The translations under genes were made by a program, and so were the position numbers. From the NCBI GenBank assembly GCA_004020645.1, contig SAQL01000009.1, positions 1-64,000 on the forward strand: a DNA stretch of 64,000 nt. Direction: 5' to 3'. Below the pieces are notes generated by a model that worked only from the letters and a program-made list of their open reading frames with translations, was not told the DNA's origin and searched no databases. Origin of the DNA: Mesorhizobium sp. (lineage in GTDB: Bacteria; Pseudomonadota; Alphaproteobacteria; Rhizobiales; Rhizobiaceae). Below, in pieces: positions 1 through 7,478 of this stretch (positions are counted from its first letter, which is position 1; every line of letters begins with the position of its first letter).

Positions 1-616
1 GAGGGGGTCAGTTCTTCGTTTCGCCCAAGGGGTCAAATCCTCACTTCGCTTGACAGCTAGGAGGGGGCAGTCCCGATTTGCGGTGGGATGGGGTACCCTT
101 TCAGAGTTACCTAGCCGATGAAGCGCAGCAGAGTTTTCTCCTTCCCTGCATGGACAGCAAATGGCGCCTATCAGCCAGGACCTTACTTGGCGGCGCCGCG
201 TTTGGCGGTCCGTGAAGGCCGACAGGTCTAGACCCTTCCAGGTTGAAAGCCGGAATGAGGGACTTTACAACAGTCACATCTTAGAGGATGCTGAAATACG
301 CCATTAGCATCTGTGGGACCCTTAGACTTCTGCGCATCGTGGATCGCCTGAAAACAACTTGTTTTCACGCGAAAGGGATAATTATGGGCGCCACTCTACT
401 TTTGGGCGTCTGAACAAGCCGGTACCCGGACACCGCCGGCAGCCTGGCCACAACTATCGCCGTGAGGCATGGCACGCCGTCCGCCATATCCGTCGTCATC
501 GCCGCGCCGTGAGCACGCTCACCCAGAAGAGAACGGGAAACTAAGGACTAAACCAGGAGAGGAAAATGGGACGCACCGCAACAGAGACGTGGACATTATA
601 AGGGGAGGGACAGGTC
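1..616. other. Non-coding island DNA with one repeat copy
   Basis: No convincing gene is seen here. Short open frames exist but lack ribosome binding sites and protein-like composition. The stretch contains one copy of the island repeat (59-149). A short palindrome-like G-rich stretch precedes the gene at 617, whose Shine-Dalgarno sequence (AGGGGAGGGA) starts near 601. Confidence 0.6.
59..149 (+). repeat. Island repeat block 1, copy A
   Basis: This is the most diverged copy of a roughly 95-base imperfect repeat that recurs at 2174-2273, 6192-6291 and, truncated, at 6475-6537 and 7243-7271. Shared landmarks in order are a GGAGGGG run, GATTTGCGG, a GGGGTACCCTT core and a pyrimidine-rich end like CAGAGTTTTCTCCTTCCCTG. 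It has no open frame shared with the other copies. Confidence 0.6.
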
Positions 617-1393
617 ATGAAACGTACAATAGGGCTAGTCGTCGCCCTAACTATGTCGACGATTCATCAATCGTACGCCCAAGATGCCTTCAATGAGTAT
701 CAGTACTGCAAACAGAACCCGGCGGCATGTCGCGCTTCTCCCTCATCATCAGGCGGCGCCAATGTTTATGTCCCTTCCGTACCGAGCGGCGGGGGTGGAG
801 GCGGCGGGCTCAGCGCCGGTGAGGCAGCCCTCATCGGTGTGGGAATTGGCCTATTGGGCCAAGTAATCCAACAGGCAACTAGCAACCCACAACCGCGCCA
901 GCCATCGCAGTCCACACAGGGCAAATGGCGCCCGACCATGCCTAACACGCGGCCGACGACTTACGCGCCGATCGAGCCGTCAGCCGAGGAACTCAGACTA
1001 CGGCAGCTCGACGCTTTCCGCCGACAGCAAGTCAAACAACAGATTGAAACCGAGAACGCTGCGAAGCTGGCGGCCGACAGCACGACATGGGGCAAGTTCA
1101 CGAAGAACGTCGGTTGGACGACGGATGACACGCGGGAAGTGCAGAAGGGCGTCGCCGAAGGGATGGCCAACGACGCCGCCAAGCGCACCTTAGGTGCTTG
1201 GGTCAACGACACGTTCGGAAGCGGCACCGCCGAGACGCAGGATTTAGCAGACAAGGCAGCCGACGCCATGCTGAACCTCAAGCAAGGTATCTGGGGCGTC
1301 GGTGAGCGTGTGGGCAACGTGCGAGATGCTCTTCAGAAAGATATACAGAAGTGGCTGGACGACGGGGTCATCAACCCGATGAAGGACATCTAG
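617..1393 (+). CDS. Exported hypothetical protein, Gly-rich hydrophobic segment
   Basis: A 258-residue protein of unknown function. It begins with a Sec signal peptide (basic start, hydrophobic residues 5-18, likely cleavage after SYA near residue 21). A proline/serine/glycine-rich linker follows, including a run of seven glycines, then a hydrophobic stretch at about 65-87 (GEAALIGVGIGLLGQVIQQ), another Pro/Gln-rich linker, and a helical charged C-terminal half. A strong AGGGGAGGG site precedes the ATG. The next gene, 73 bases on, encodes a lipoprotein, so the pair may act together in the cell envelope. No family is recognised. Confidence 0.75.
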   Translation: MKRTIGLVVALTMSTIHQSYAQDAFNEYQYCKQNPAACRASPSSSGGANVYVPSVPSGGGGGGGLSAGEAALIGVGIGLLGQVIQQATSNPQPRQPSQSTQGKWRPTMPNTRPTTYAPIEPSAEELRLRQLDAFRRQQVKQQIETENAAKLAADSTTWGKFTKNVGWTTDDTREVQKGVAEGMANDAAKRTLGAWVNDTFGSGTAETQDLADKAADAMLNLKQGIWGVGERVGNVRDALQKDIQKWLDDGVINPMKDI

Positions 1394-1466
1394 GTGAAGT
1401 AAGACCAACAGTAACCCAGAAGAGGGGGGCGCGTTGTCACACGCGACCACAGAAGGGAGTGCATAA

Positions 1467-1841
1467 ATGAAAAAGACTCTTTCTGCACTTGTAGGACTGG
1501 TTGCGCTTGCTGGTTGTTCAACTACCAGCGGCGGCACGGACGCCGCCTCCACCATCACCAGCACAATCAAGGGCTACCGCAGTTGTACCGTGAAGACCAT
1601 GGCGCAGAACCTAAGCAGCCTCGAACGCGTTGACATCGGGGCAACCGTTGACGACGCTTGCGGCGATTACATGGACAAGTTCGGCGCGGAACTCAAGAAG
1701 GCCGGCGTCAAGCCCGCACAGGTGACTTTGTACCAAGGCCAGCTACGTACCACGATCATGAAATACTCGACCGCCGCTATCACGGCAATCATGTACGAAG
1801 AATATCAGAAACAACAGAACGCAAACAAGAAACCGTCATAG
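1467..1841 (+). CDS. Hypothetical lipoprotein
   Basis: A 124-residue protein with a clear type II signal peptide: Lys-Lys, a hydrophobic core and the lipobox LAGC, putting the lipidated Cys at residue 17. The mature part is small and mostly helical, with two further Cys (near residues 37 and 66) that could form a disulfide. An AGAAGGGAG site sits upstream of the ATG. It follows the exported protein at 617-1393 in the same direction and probably shares its transcript. The function is unknown. Confidence 0.75.
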   Translation: MKKTLSALVGLVALAGCSTTSGGTDAASTITSTIKGYRSCTVKTMAQNLSSLERVDIGATVDDACGDYMDKFGAELKKAGVKPAQVTLYQGQLRTTIMKYSTAAITAIMYEEYQKQQNANKKPS

Positions 1842-1884
1842 GAGAGGCGACGCTACCACGCGCCGAAGCCAGCTGATGGCGTTG

Positions 1885-2010
1885 TCGTGGCCGACAAATG
1901 ACCGGACAGTGCCCCTTCACGCCTGACGGGTGCGCCTATACCGGCGACGCGTGCCAACCTACCCGACAGCCTTGTGTCCAGGTGCATCAGACTAACGGGC
2001 CAGGTGCGGT
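1885..2010 (+). repeat. Degenerate island repeat block 3, first copy
   Basis: This segment resembles 6358-6470: both start with a GCGACA/GCCGACA...TGACC-GACAGTG motif and later share GAC-CCTTGT followed by a GTGCA/GCGCA step. A shorter trace of the start (GCCGACAAAA-CGG-TGGACAGGGGC) is seen at 12,389-12,415. The similarity is weak and was judged by eye. No gene is seen between 1842 and 2516; this and the following two repeat blocks fill the gap. Confidence 0.35.
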
Positions 2011-2173
2011 GGGTCGTTGGTAGCTGGGCGAGCAGCTTCATGTGTACGGTCTGGACGCCTGCCCGGCGCCGGCTCACATAGAGTAGTCTAGACCGTATAT
2101 CTCAGGAAGCATCGCAAGGTTAGAAGCTAGGAATTAGGCGCACACTGACCGTTCCTTGATTTGCCCTGAGCGA

Positions 2174-2273
2174 AACGCGTTGGGAGGGGCCGGTCCGAAT
2201 TTGCAGCACGGGAGGGCTACCCATTCTCATCTATCTTGCTTCGAAATCGCGCCAGATTCTTTCTCACTTCCTG
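2174..2273 (+). repeat. Island repeat block 1, copy B
   Basis: About 100 bases that align well with copy C (6192-6291). Shared runs include AACGCGTTGGGAGGGGC, GATTTGC/AATTTGC, CACGGGAGGG, TTGCTTCGAAATCGCG and the CAGATT...ACTTCCTG end. Differences include single-base changes and small indels, so it is not a recent duplication. It lies just upstream of block 2 and the CoiA-like gene. Confidence 0.8.
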
Positions 2274-2285
2274 CGGATAAACCAC

Positions 2286-2494
2286 AGACTTGACTGAACC
2301 AGCGGGTTAGATAATTTTTAGTGCGTGCTTTGAGAAGAAGCGGCGCCGGGCATTTCCTGAGCCGCGTGATAACCGACGACGGTTGGCCCCTCACGTCGAA
2401 GATAAAAAGAAACAGCACCAGCTTAGGCTGGCCGCGCTGCCGACATAGCTTCCCAAACAAGAATCTGGCTGCCGCCTGCGATGGGTGTGTGGCC
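2286..2494 (+). repeat. Island repeat block 2, copy B2, leader of the CoiA-like gene
   Basis: About 209 bases aligning with 6700-6886. Shared runs include CAGACTTGACTGAACCAG, GTTAGATA, AGCCGC-TGATAACCGACGAC and ACGTCGAAGA. Indels between the copies are not multiples of three, which argues against coding. It ends about a dozen bases before the Shine-Dalgarno site of the gene at 2517, so it may hold that gene's promoter or leader. Confidence 0.75.
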
Positions 2495-2516
2495 ATGAAC
2501 ACTTATGGAGAGGAAC

Positions 2517-3323
2517 ATGCGGTTTGCATTGGTGAACAATATTCGGTGTGAGGCATCGCCTGGAACGATCGCTTTCTGCCCGGGCTGTTCGCAGCCGATG
2601 ACTGCAAGGTGCGGAATGCAAAGGGTCCGGCATTGGGCGCATCGCGGCAACAGGAATTGCGATCCGTGGTGGGAGCCAGAAACCCCGTGGCATCGCGGCT
2701 GGAAGGATCAATTTCCAGCGGGATGGCAGGAGGTGATCCAGCGTGACGAGGCAGGTGAGAAACATATTGCAGATGTGAAGACCGAGTATGGCTTGGCTAT
2801 CGAGTTCCAGCACTCGCATTTGCCGATGCAGGAGAAGGCAGCACGCGAGGCTTTCCATCGGAATATGGTCTGGGTAGTGGACGGAGCGAGGCTGAAGAGA
2901 GATCGATCGCGGTTTCTGCAAGGTCGAAGGCTTTTCAAGCCCATACCGGGGACAAGCATTTTCACTACGCGTAGCCCAGAGGAGAGCTTCCCCTTTGCTT
3001 GGGTTACATGCACTACGCCGGTGTTCTTCGACTTCGAGGGTATCGCGGCAACCAATGAGCCGTTGGGACCAAATGGCAGCATGCTCTGGTGTTTGTTGCC
3101 GGAACGCGTCGAAGGGCAGGCGATAGTTGCGGCTGTTACGCCAAATGCATTTTTGGATGCGGCTCGGAAGCGTGCGCAAATCTTTCCTAGTCAAACGATA
3201 GTGGAAATGGTCGCCACCAAATTCAGGAATGAGCGGGTGCGGGAGGCCGGCCGTTGGGGCTATGCTTTTCCTCCGCGCCGGGGGCGGCCGTTCCGCTGGA
3301 GTCGCAAGATGAGGGACACTTAA
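2517..3323 (+). CDS. CoiA-like PD-(D/E)XK nuclease
   Basis: A 268-residue protein resembling the competence protein CoiA family. The N-terminus has a CPGC pair (Zn-ribbon-like) followed by RHWAHRG, the His-containing motif that precedes the nuclease domain in CoiA. The nuclease core is then recognisable as EKHIADVKT followed by AIEFQHS, giving the D...E-x-Q pattern of a PD-(D/E)XK fold. CoiA proteins are linked to DNA uptake in Gram-positives, but in proteobacterial islands such proteins are usually standalone nucleases of unknown role. The ATG at 2517 was chosen because GGAGAGG lies 4 bases upstream; an ATG at 2505 lacks such a site. Confidence 0.75.
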   Translation: MRFALVNNIRCEASPGTIAFCPGCSQPMTARCGMQRVRHWAHRGNRNCDPWWEPETPWHRGWKDQFPAGWQEVIQRDEAGEKHIADVKTEYGLAIEFQHSHLPMQEKAAREAFHRNMVWVVDGARLKRDRSRFLQGRRLFKPIPGTSIFTTRSPEESFPFAWVTCTTPVFFDFEGIAATNEPLGPNGSMLWCLLPERVEGQAIVAAVTPNAFLDAARKRAQIFPSQTIVEMVATKFRNERVREAGRWGYAFPPRRGRPFRWSRKMRDT

Positions 3324-3378
3324 GAACTCCAGTACGATAGCGATCGAGCGGGCAGCAGATCAGACCACGAGGGGGAAC

Positions 3379-4251
3379 ATGACGATAGAAGCCGACAAAG
3401 TCAGACCGTTACCCGCCAGCGCGGCGTCGGCCGCATGTCGAACTGCCCTTGCTAGCGCCCTTTTGCGCTATGCGCCGCATGTCCAGTTGGACAAGAACGG
3501 CTATACCCTGGAAATGGAGGAGAACCTGATTTCCGGAGTGCGACCGGAAGATTTTGTCAGCGACCTTATCCAAGGGGATGGCAACGAACTTGGCGGGAAA
3601 TTCCGCGCCGCACATTCATCCTCTGCTCTAGCTGTAAACACGTTCGCGCCGTTCAAGGCAGACCCCAGCGCCCTTCGGTTGCCAGGTGGCGATCGCTTCA
3701 CACATCTAAGCTTTGAGCGGAAATGCCCACATGGCCTTCGCGGACGAAGATCGCCTAACTTAGACCTGGTCGCCGAACACCCAGGCGGCATCGTGGCCGT
3801 GGAATCAAAATTTCTGGAACCGTTGTCGCCGCACAAGCCAGAGTTCGCCCCGGCGTATTTCCGGGAGATTACAGATAGCAGGCGCGACACCGCCTGGTTT
3901 GCAGAAATGACGCGATTGACTCTGAATCCAAGCGCATACCGTTGGCTGGACGCAGGGCAGTTGATCAAACATGCGCTTGGCATCTCCTTCACGTTCCCAG
4001 ACCGCGCTACCACGCTGCTCTATCTCTTTTGGGAGCCGCTAAACCCTGACGCCCACCCAGTGTTTGAACAACACCGACAGGAAATCCGGCAATTCGCAGA
4101 CGCGGTTAATGGGAATGGCGGTCCAGTATTTACGGCCTTGTCCTATCCGGACTTGTGGGCTTCCTGGGAGGATGGTGGGTTGCCCAGTGGGTTGCAGGAA
4201 CACCTAGTCCGATTACGTTCGCGATACATCGTGTCCATTTTGCGTGACTAG
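3379..4251 (+). CDS. PD-(D/E)XK restriction-endonuclease-like protein
   Basis: A 290-residue protein. Residues around 125-145 read SPNLDLVAEHPGGIVAVESKF, in which the D-x18-ish E-x-K arrangement matches a PD-(D/E)XK active site. Upstream, SSSALAVNTFAPF resembles a motif in the PGN_0703-type putative restriction endonucleases, though that assignment is tentative. The ATG has a GAGGGGGA site 4 bases upstream. It starts 55 bases after the CoiA-like gene in the same direction and could be co-transcribed. No methyltransferase sits beside it, so if it is a restriction enzyme it is either solitary or modification-dependent. Confidence 0.65.
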   Translation: MTIEADKVRPLPASAASAACRTALASALLRYAPHVQLDKNGYTLEMEENLISGVRPEDFVSDLIQGDGNELGGKFRAAHSSSALAVNTFAPFKADPSALRLPGGDRFTHLSFERKCPHGLRGRRSPNLDLVAEHPGGIVAVESKFLEPLSPHKPEFAPAYFREITDSRRDTAWFAEMTRLTLNPSAYRWLDAGQLIKHALGISFTFPDRATTLLYLFWEPLNPDAHPVFEQHRQEIRQFADAVNGNGGPVFTALSYPDLWASWEDGGLPSGLQEHLVRLRSRYIVSILRD

Positions 4252-4299
4252 CTTTGGACAAGTGCCTGGGCAATTGGCTAAGCAGTCACACACCCCAGT

Positions 4300-4998
4300 C
4301 TAGACCTGTCCGTCATGCCGGTGGACGTAGCCAATGACCTTTTTCACGTTTTTGCACATTGAGCAAACATCCTGTCGCCGGCTGAATCCGAATGCGCCGG
4401 CAAGCTCCCGTGTTTTGTGATTGGCGTGCTGGCGAACTGACAGCCTGAGATTGTCGGCAATGCAGTCGTCGCAAACGGCGCTGGGCGCTTTCCTTTGTAT
4501 GAACTCCCGGACGTCGTCCAAGACCGTCATGTGACTTCCTCCTAGGCTTTCGAGCGCGACAGCTGTCGTTTGAGTTTCAAGGTTTGCAGTAGGGGCGGGG
4601 CTGCCAAGCCGATCCCAAGCTTCTTGATACTGAGGCAGCGCATATGACTTGGGCGGCAGCCAATATGACACCTTGCCGGCTTCGCTCATGCCGCGATGGG
4701 CTGCAGCTTTCACTTCGTCTTTCGTGAGGACATAGCAGGTTGGCGCTGCCGTGTTCGCATAGATCGTTACAACCCACCAATCTGAGCGAAGGGTGTCAAG
4801 TGAGCCGCCAAGCGGCACTGGATCTTTCTTGGAGAGAGCTTTTGATTGAATCGGTAGGACGCGGCTTTCGTCGTCGCTTGCGGCATAGAGGTCTGCGCCC
4901 CGCGCGTTGCGCACGGTAGGCATGACATGCCAGCCACGCCGCGAAAGTTCCCGCGCCACGTGGTAGAGACCGGAGTTGCCAGTCAGCTGGTGGCGCAT
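4300..4998 (-). CDS. Nuclease-like protein with C-terminal four-Cys zinc ribbon
   Basis: A 232-residue protein of two parts. Residues 1-60 look like a Holliday-junction-resolvase/Mrr-type PD-(D/E)XK domain: GNSGLYHVARELSRRGW, then GADLY with Asp36, then PIQSKA with Gln51 and Lys53. The C-terminal 76 residues carry two CxxC pairs (Cys176/179 and Cys212/215), a likely zinc ribbon, with RQHANHKTRELAG between. An AAGGAGGG site lies 7 bases before the ATG. It follows the UDG-like gene by 16 bases, so the two form an operon. Neither the substrate nor the biological role is known. Confidence 0.65.
   Translation of the reverse strand: MRHQLTGNSGLYHVARELSRRGWHVMPTVRNARGADLYAASDDESRVLPIQSKALSKKDPVPLGGSLDTLRSDWWVVTIYANTAAPTCYVLTKDEVKAAAHRGMSEAGKVSYWLPPKSYALPQYQEAWDRLGSPAPTANLETQTTAVALESLGGSHMTVLDDVREFIQRKAPSAVCDDCIADNLRLSVRQHANHKTRELAGAFGFSRRQDVCSMCKNVKKVIGYVHRHDGQV
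4528..4543 (-). promoter_or_regulatory. Internal ribosome binding site giving an in-frame short product
   Basis: Inside the nuclease/zinc-ribbon gene, AGGAGG (4543-4538) lies 7 bases before an in-frame ATG at 4530. Translation from here would give a 76-residue protein consisting of only the zinc-ribbon part (4300-4530). The site is at ideal spacing, which suggests a second, shorter product, or that the zinc-ribbon part began as a separate gene. It could also be chance. Confidence 0.5.
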
Positions 4999-5014
4999 CC
5001 TTCAACCCTCCTTA

Positions 5015-5635
5015 TCAGATATGCTGCTCTTGGTAAGGGGCTTGCATGGCTCCGTTGCCCCGCTTTTCCTGGGCAGCCCGCATGCCATAACCACGAGCAG
5101 TGTCCTTGGAGGTCTGGCGAGAGAAATGGTGGTCCGCCTCTATCACAATGGTCGACACGCCAAACTTCCTGATGGCCTCCACGGCAGGTTTGCCATGCAC
5201 CACCATCGCCTTGGGTCTGACGGTCTCCAGCAGGAACCGGAACGGCGCTATCTCACGGCTGGCAAGGTCTAGGCTTTTCATATCGTCACTGGCCTTTGCG
5301 TAAATATTCGTCTCAAGCACCTGAGCGCCGGCCGCGCCCTCCACGAAGCATTCTATGTTCCGACGGGTAGCACTGATTCTCTGCCTGCGGGTTTTCCCCG
5401 GCTTAAGCGGTTTTGCCGCCCGCTCTTCGAGATATCGCTGAAACCATGCGACCTTGTCGTATCCGTATCCAGGGCGCCAGAACTCCCAGAAATCCGTGCG
5501 CATCTCAGTGGCAGGATTGAAGCCGACGAGGAACACTTCGCACGTCAGCGGTGAGCCTTCACAGACAAACGGTCTTAGGTCGGTGGGGCGTCTGATCAAG
5601 GCAACCAATTCACGTTCAAATTCGTCCAGGCTCAC
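5015..5635 (-). CDS. Uracil-DNA-glycosylase-superfamily-like protein
   Basis: About 206 residues. FLVGFNPAT near the N-terminus resembles motif 1 of UDG/MUG proteins (GxNP), ETNIYAK resembles the internal Asn strand, PKAMVVHGKPAVEAI matches the usual strand-helix before the last motif, and ADHHFSRQ resembles the HPS-type motif 2. Together these suggest the UDG fold, but catalytic activity is unproven. The GTG at 5635 is preferred because GGGAG lies 8 bases upstream; a GTG at 5644 overlaps that site. The nuclease/zinc-ribbon gene follows after 16 bases, so glycosylase-like and nuclease-like products would be made together. Confidence 0.55.
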   Translation of the reverse strand: MSLDEFERELVALIRRPTDLRPFVCEGSPLTCEVFLVGFNPATEMRTDFWEFWRPGYGYDKVAWFQRYLEERAAKPLKPGKTRRQRISATRRNIECFVEGAAGAQVLETNIYAKASDDMKSLDLASREIAPFRFLLETVRPKAMVVHGKPAVEAIRKFGVSTIVIEADHHFSRQTSKDTARGYGMRAAQEKRGNGAMQAPYQEQHI

Positions 5636-5701
5636 GGGCAACACTCCCAGGCAAGGTCAATAAGGTGATGGGACGGGTCTGAGGCGGTCCGCCAGGACAA
5701 C

Positions 5702-6121
5702 TTATCGGGTGATCAAGGTCCAGGAATTCCCCGCTGACACAAAAACATTTGTGACCAAATCAGTGACGATTGTGAGTTCGTCGCCAGCAACCCGATATTT
5801 TGTGCGGTGGCTGGACATTGCGCCTGAAACTGCGTTGTTCCAGGTGAAATTGACTCTATCGCCGCTGAGTTCGCAATCATAGATGTGCCCGGCTGCACTT
5901 TGGAAGCGATATGCCCTTCCTGGGTGGTCAAGGAGACGAGGCGGCGAATCCAGGAAGAAATATGTGTACGTACCGGCACTGCATATCTGAGCTTCCGGCC
6001 ATGAGGTCGTTTGCGCGAGCACTGACGAGGAAAACAGAGCCGCCAGAAATATTGGCGGCCCGAATGATCCGCGGTGCCTTCTGCCAAAGTCGACGACGCC
6101 TGCCAAGCCACCTTCCCCCAA
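5702..6121 (-). CDS. Exported hypothetical protein
   Basis: Up to 139 residues. The N-terminal part contains a hydrophobic stretch ending in VLAQ (PPIFLAALFSSSVLAQ), consistent with Sec cleavage, followed by a Tyr/Ser/Thr-rich, beta-strand-like mature part of about 95 residues with two Cys. No family is recognised. The start is uncertain: only TTG codons (6121 or 6106) are available in frame; the second has GGGGGAAGG just upstream. It lies 58 bases beyond the UDG-like gene start, in the same direction. Confidence 0.5.
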   Translation of the reverse strand: MGEGGLAGVVDFGRRHRGSFGPPIFLAALFSSSVLAQTTSWPEAQICSAGTYTYFFLDSPPRLLDHPGRAYRFQSAAGHIYDCELSGDRVNFTWNNAVSGAMSSHRTKYRVAGDELTIVTDLVTNVFVSAGNSWTLITR

Positions 6122-6191
6122 AATCAGGACTTAAGCATATACGTTGGCTGCTGCGAAGACAGGTGGTTAATGCGCCCCGTCCAAGTCACTG

Positions 6192-6291
6192 AACGCGTTG
6201 GGAGGGGCTGGTCCTGATTTGCGGCACGGGAGGGGTACCCTTCTGTAGTGGCCTTGCTTCGAAATCGCGGCAGATTTTTTCCGACTTCCTG
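6192..6291 (+). repeat. Island repeat block 1, copy C
   Basis: The best preserved copy, about 100 bases, closely matching copy B. The run GGGAGGGGTACCCTTCT gives a short local palindrome (GGGTACCC). It sits in the 787-base gene-free stretch 6122-6908, which is built almost entirely of repeat blocks 1, 3, 1 (truncated) and 2 in that order. Confidence 0.8.
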
Positions 6292-6357
6292 TTGTTTCAC
6301 CGTTCACGTCAAACGCGACCTGGAGCGCCAATAGGTCGCCAACCAGAAACAGCCTTG

Positions 6358-6470
6358 TCTTGGCGACAGATGACCCGACAGTGGCATGTGGCCGTTAGCC
6401 GGTGCTTTGTACCCCAGACAGCCAGACGACCTTGTACGGGCGCAGAAAAGCTTGCCCATTTTGGCTGGCC
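6358..6470 (+). repeat. Degenerate island repeat block 3, second copy
   Basis: Resembles 1885-2010 as described there. It lies between copy C and copy D of block 1, so the order of blocks upstream of the small gene at 6909 repeats the order upstream of the CoiA-like gene (3, 1, 2). Confidence 0.35.
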
Positions 6471-6474
6471 CGGT

Positions 6475-6537
6475 CGGGAGGGGTAGCCTTCTGGAGTGAC
6501 CCTGCTTCGAAATCGCGGCAGGTTTTCTGACTTCCTC
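6475..6537 (+). repeat. Island repeat block 1, truncated copy D
   Basis: Lacks the first third of block 1 but keeps GGGAGGGGTA-CCTTCTG, CTGCTTCGAAATCGCGGCAG and the TTTTCTGACTTCCT end, in the same order as copy C. It is separated from block 2 (6700) by about 160 bases absent from the 2.2-2.5 kb locus. Confidence 0.75.
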
Positions 6538-6699
6538 ACGGCGGCCTTTAGTGCGAGATTTGGCCGCTGAGCGGCATACCGCTTGTCGGCATTCTCCGAC
6601 CGCCGCATCGCTCACCGACGGTTGTCGGGCTTTCTCGGCACCGACAGGGGCGGTCTACAATCTTGCCACCTCTTACGTGGCGGTTGCGCGCCTTCCCAA

Positions 6700-6886
6700 C
6701 AGACTTGACTGAACCAGTGAGTTAGATACCTTTCGAGTGCGCCTTGAGAGAAGCGGCCCCTGGCGCCTTGGACAAGCCGCATGATAACCGACGACTCTAC
6801 GTCGAAGAGAAGCAAGAAGCAGCGCGACTGCCCGACATAACTCCTGAACAACAAACCGGCCTGCCGCCCGCGACGGGCGTTGCGGC
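6700..6886 (+). repeat. Island repeat block 2, copy D2
   Basis: Aligns with 2286-2494. The end of the block lies about 10 bases before the Shine-Dalgarno site of the small gene at 6909, the same placement that B2 has relative to the CoiA-like gene. Confidence 0.75.
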
Positions 6887-6908
6887 TCTTAGAGTAACGG
6901 AGAAGGTC

Positions 6909-7121
6909 ATGCCTAAACTTGTTGAGTATCAAGATGGCGAGGTGGACGTGAAATCGCGCAATCCGCTGAGAGGAACGCTTGCGTTAGTGGATGATGAAGA
7001 CAACGACGTCGACCTTGAACTCGATAAGGATAGCGCCGAGGAACTGGTATCCGTCCTCATGCAATTTCTGATGCAGGGCGAAGGCGGCGATATGCCGAAG
7101 ATTTCAATCGGACATCGGTGA
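6909..7121 (+). CDS. Small acidic hypothetical protein
   Basis: A 70-residue, strongly acidic protein (many Asp and Glu; LVDDEDNDVDLELDKDSAEE) with an amphipathic C-terminal helix. The ATG at 6909 has GGAGAAGG 3 bases upstream and is favoured over an upstream TTG (6744) that would run through repeat D2. Acidic proteins of this size can be DNA mimics, antitoxins or immunity proteins, but nothing here settles that. It precedes the FRG-domain gene by 357 bases in the same direction. That gap holds repeat fragment E and nothing else recognised. Confidence 0.6.
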   Translation: MPKLVEYQDGEVDVKSRNPLRGTLALVDDEDNDVDLELDKDSAEELVSVLMQFLMQGEGGDMPKISIGHR

Positions 7122-7242
7122 AATCGCCTTGCACTGGGACGTCATGACCATGGTCGTCCGAGCGGGTCGGTGTTGGCGCGCGCCCTGGGTATTGCTTCGA
7201 CGAAGCGTTTCATTAATTGCCCATTTAGCGTGAAAACGTATC

Positions 7243-7271
7243 TGGAGGGGTGGGTCCTGATTACGGCACGG
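7243..7271 (+). repeat. Island repeat block 1, fragment E
   Basis: A 29-base fragment reading TGGAGGGGTGGGTCCTGATT then ACGGCACGG, which matches the first third of copy C at about 23 of 27 positions. It lies about 200 bases upstream of the FRG-domain gene, in line with other copies preceding cargo genes. Confidence 0.5.
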
Positions 7272-7478
7272 CTGCCGGCTATGGCGACCAATGCATGCGG
7301 TCAGGTAACAATTGCCGTTGTCGCCCCGAAAAACGGCCTGATATGGCATTTGGTACGAGGTCAGTGCCTTGCGGGCGGACAGCAGGTCAGACCCGGAGCC
7401 TAGTATCCTGGCGTAACCCATTGCAGGGTCCATGGTGAGTATGATTGGTGATTGTCACCAGTGGATGGACGAAGGCGC

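Noticed and set aside
359..696. Short open frames of 61 and 75 codons before the first island gene
   Set aside because: They overlap each other, have Arg/Pro-rich composition typical of random GC-rich frames, and lack ribosome binding sites.
2391..3194. 267-codon minus-strand frame opposite the CoiA-like gene
   Set aside because: It is the antisense shadow of a gene with clear motifs and a good ribosome binding site.
6122..6908. Apparent tandem spacing of repeats suggesting a CRISPR array
   Set aside because: The repeats are ~95-200 bases, imperfect, few and not separated by uniform spacers; no cas genes are present.
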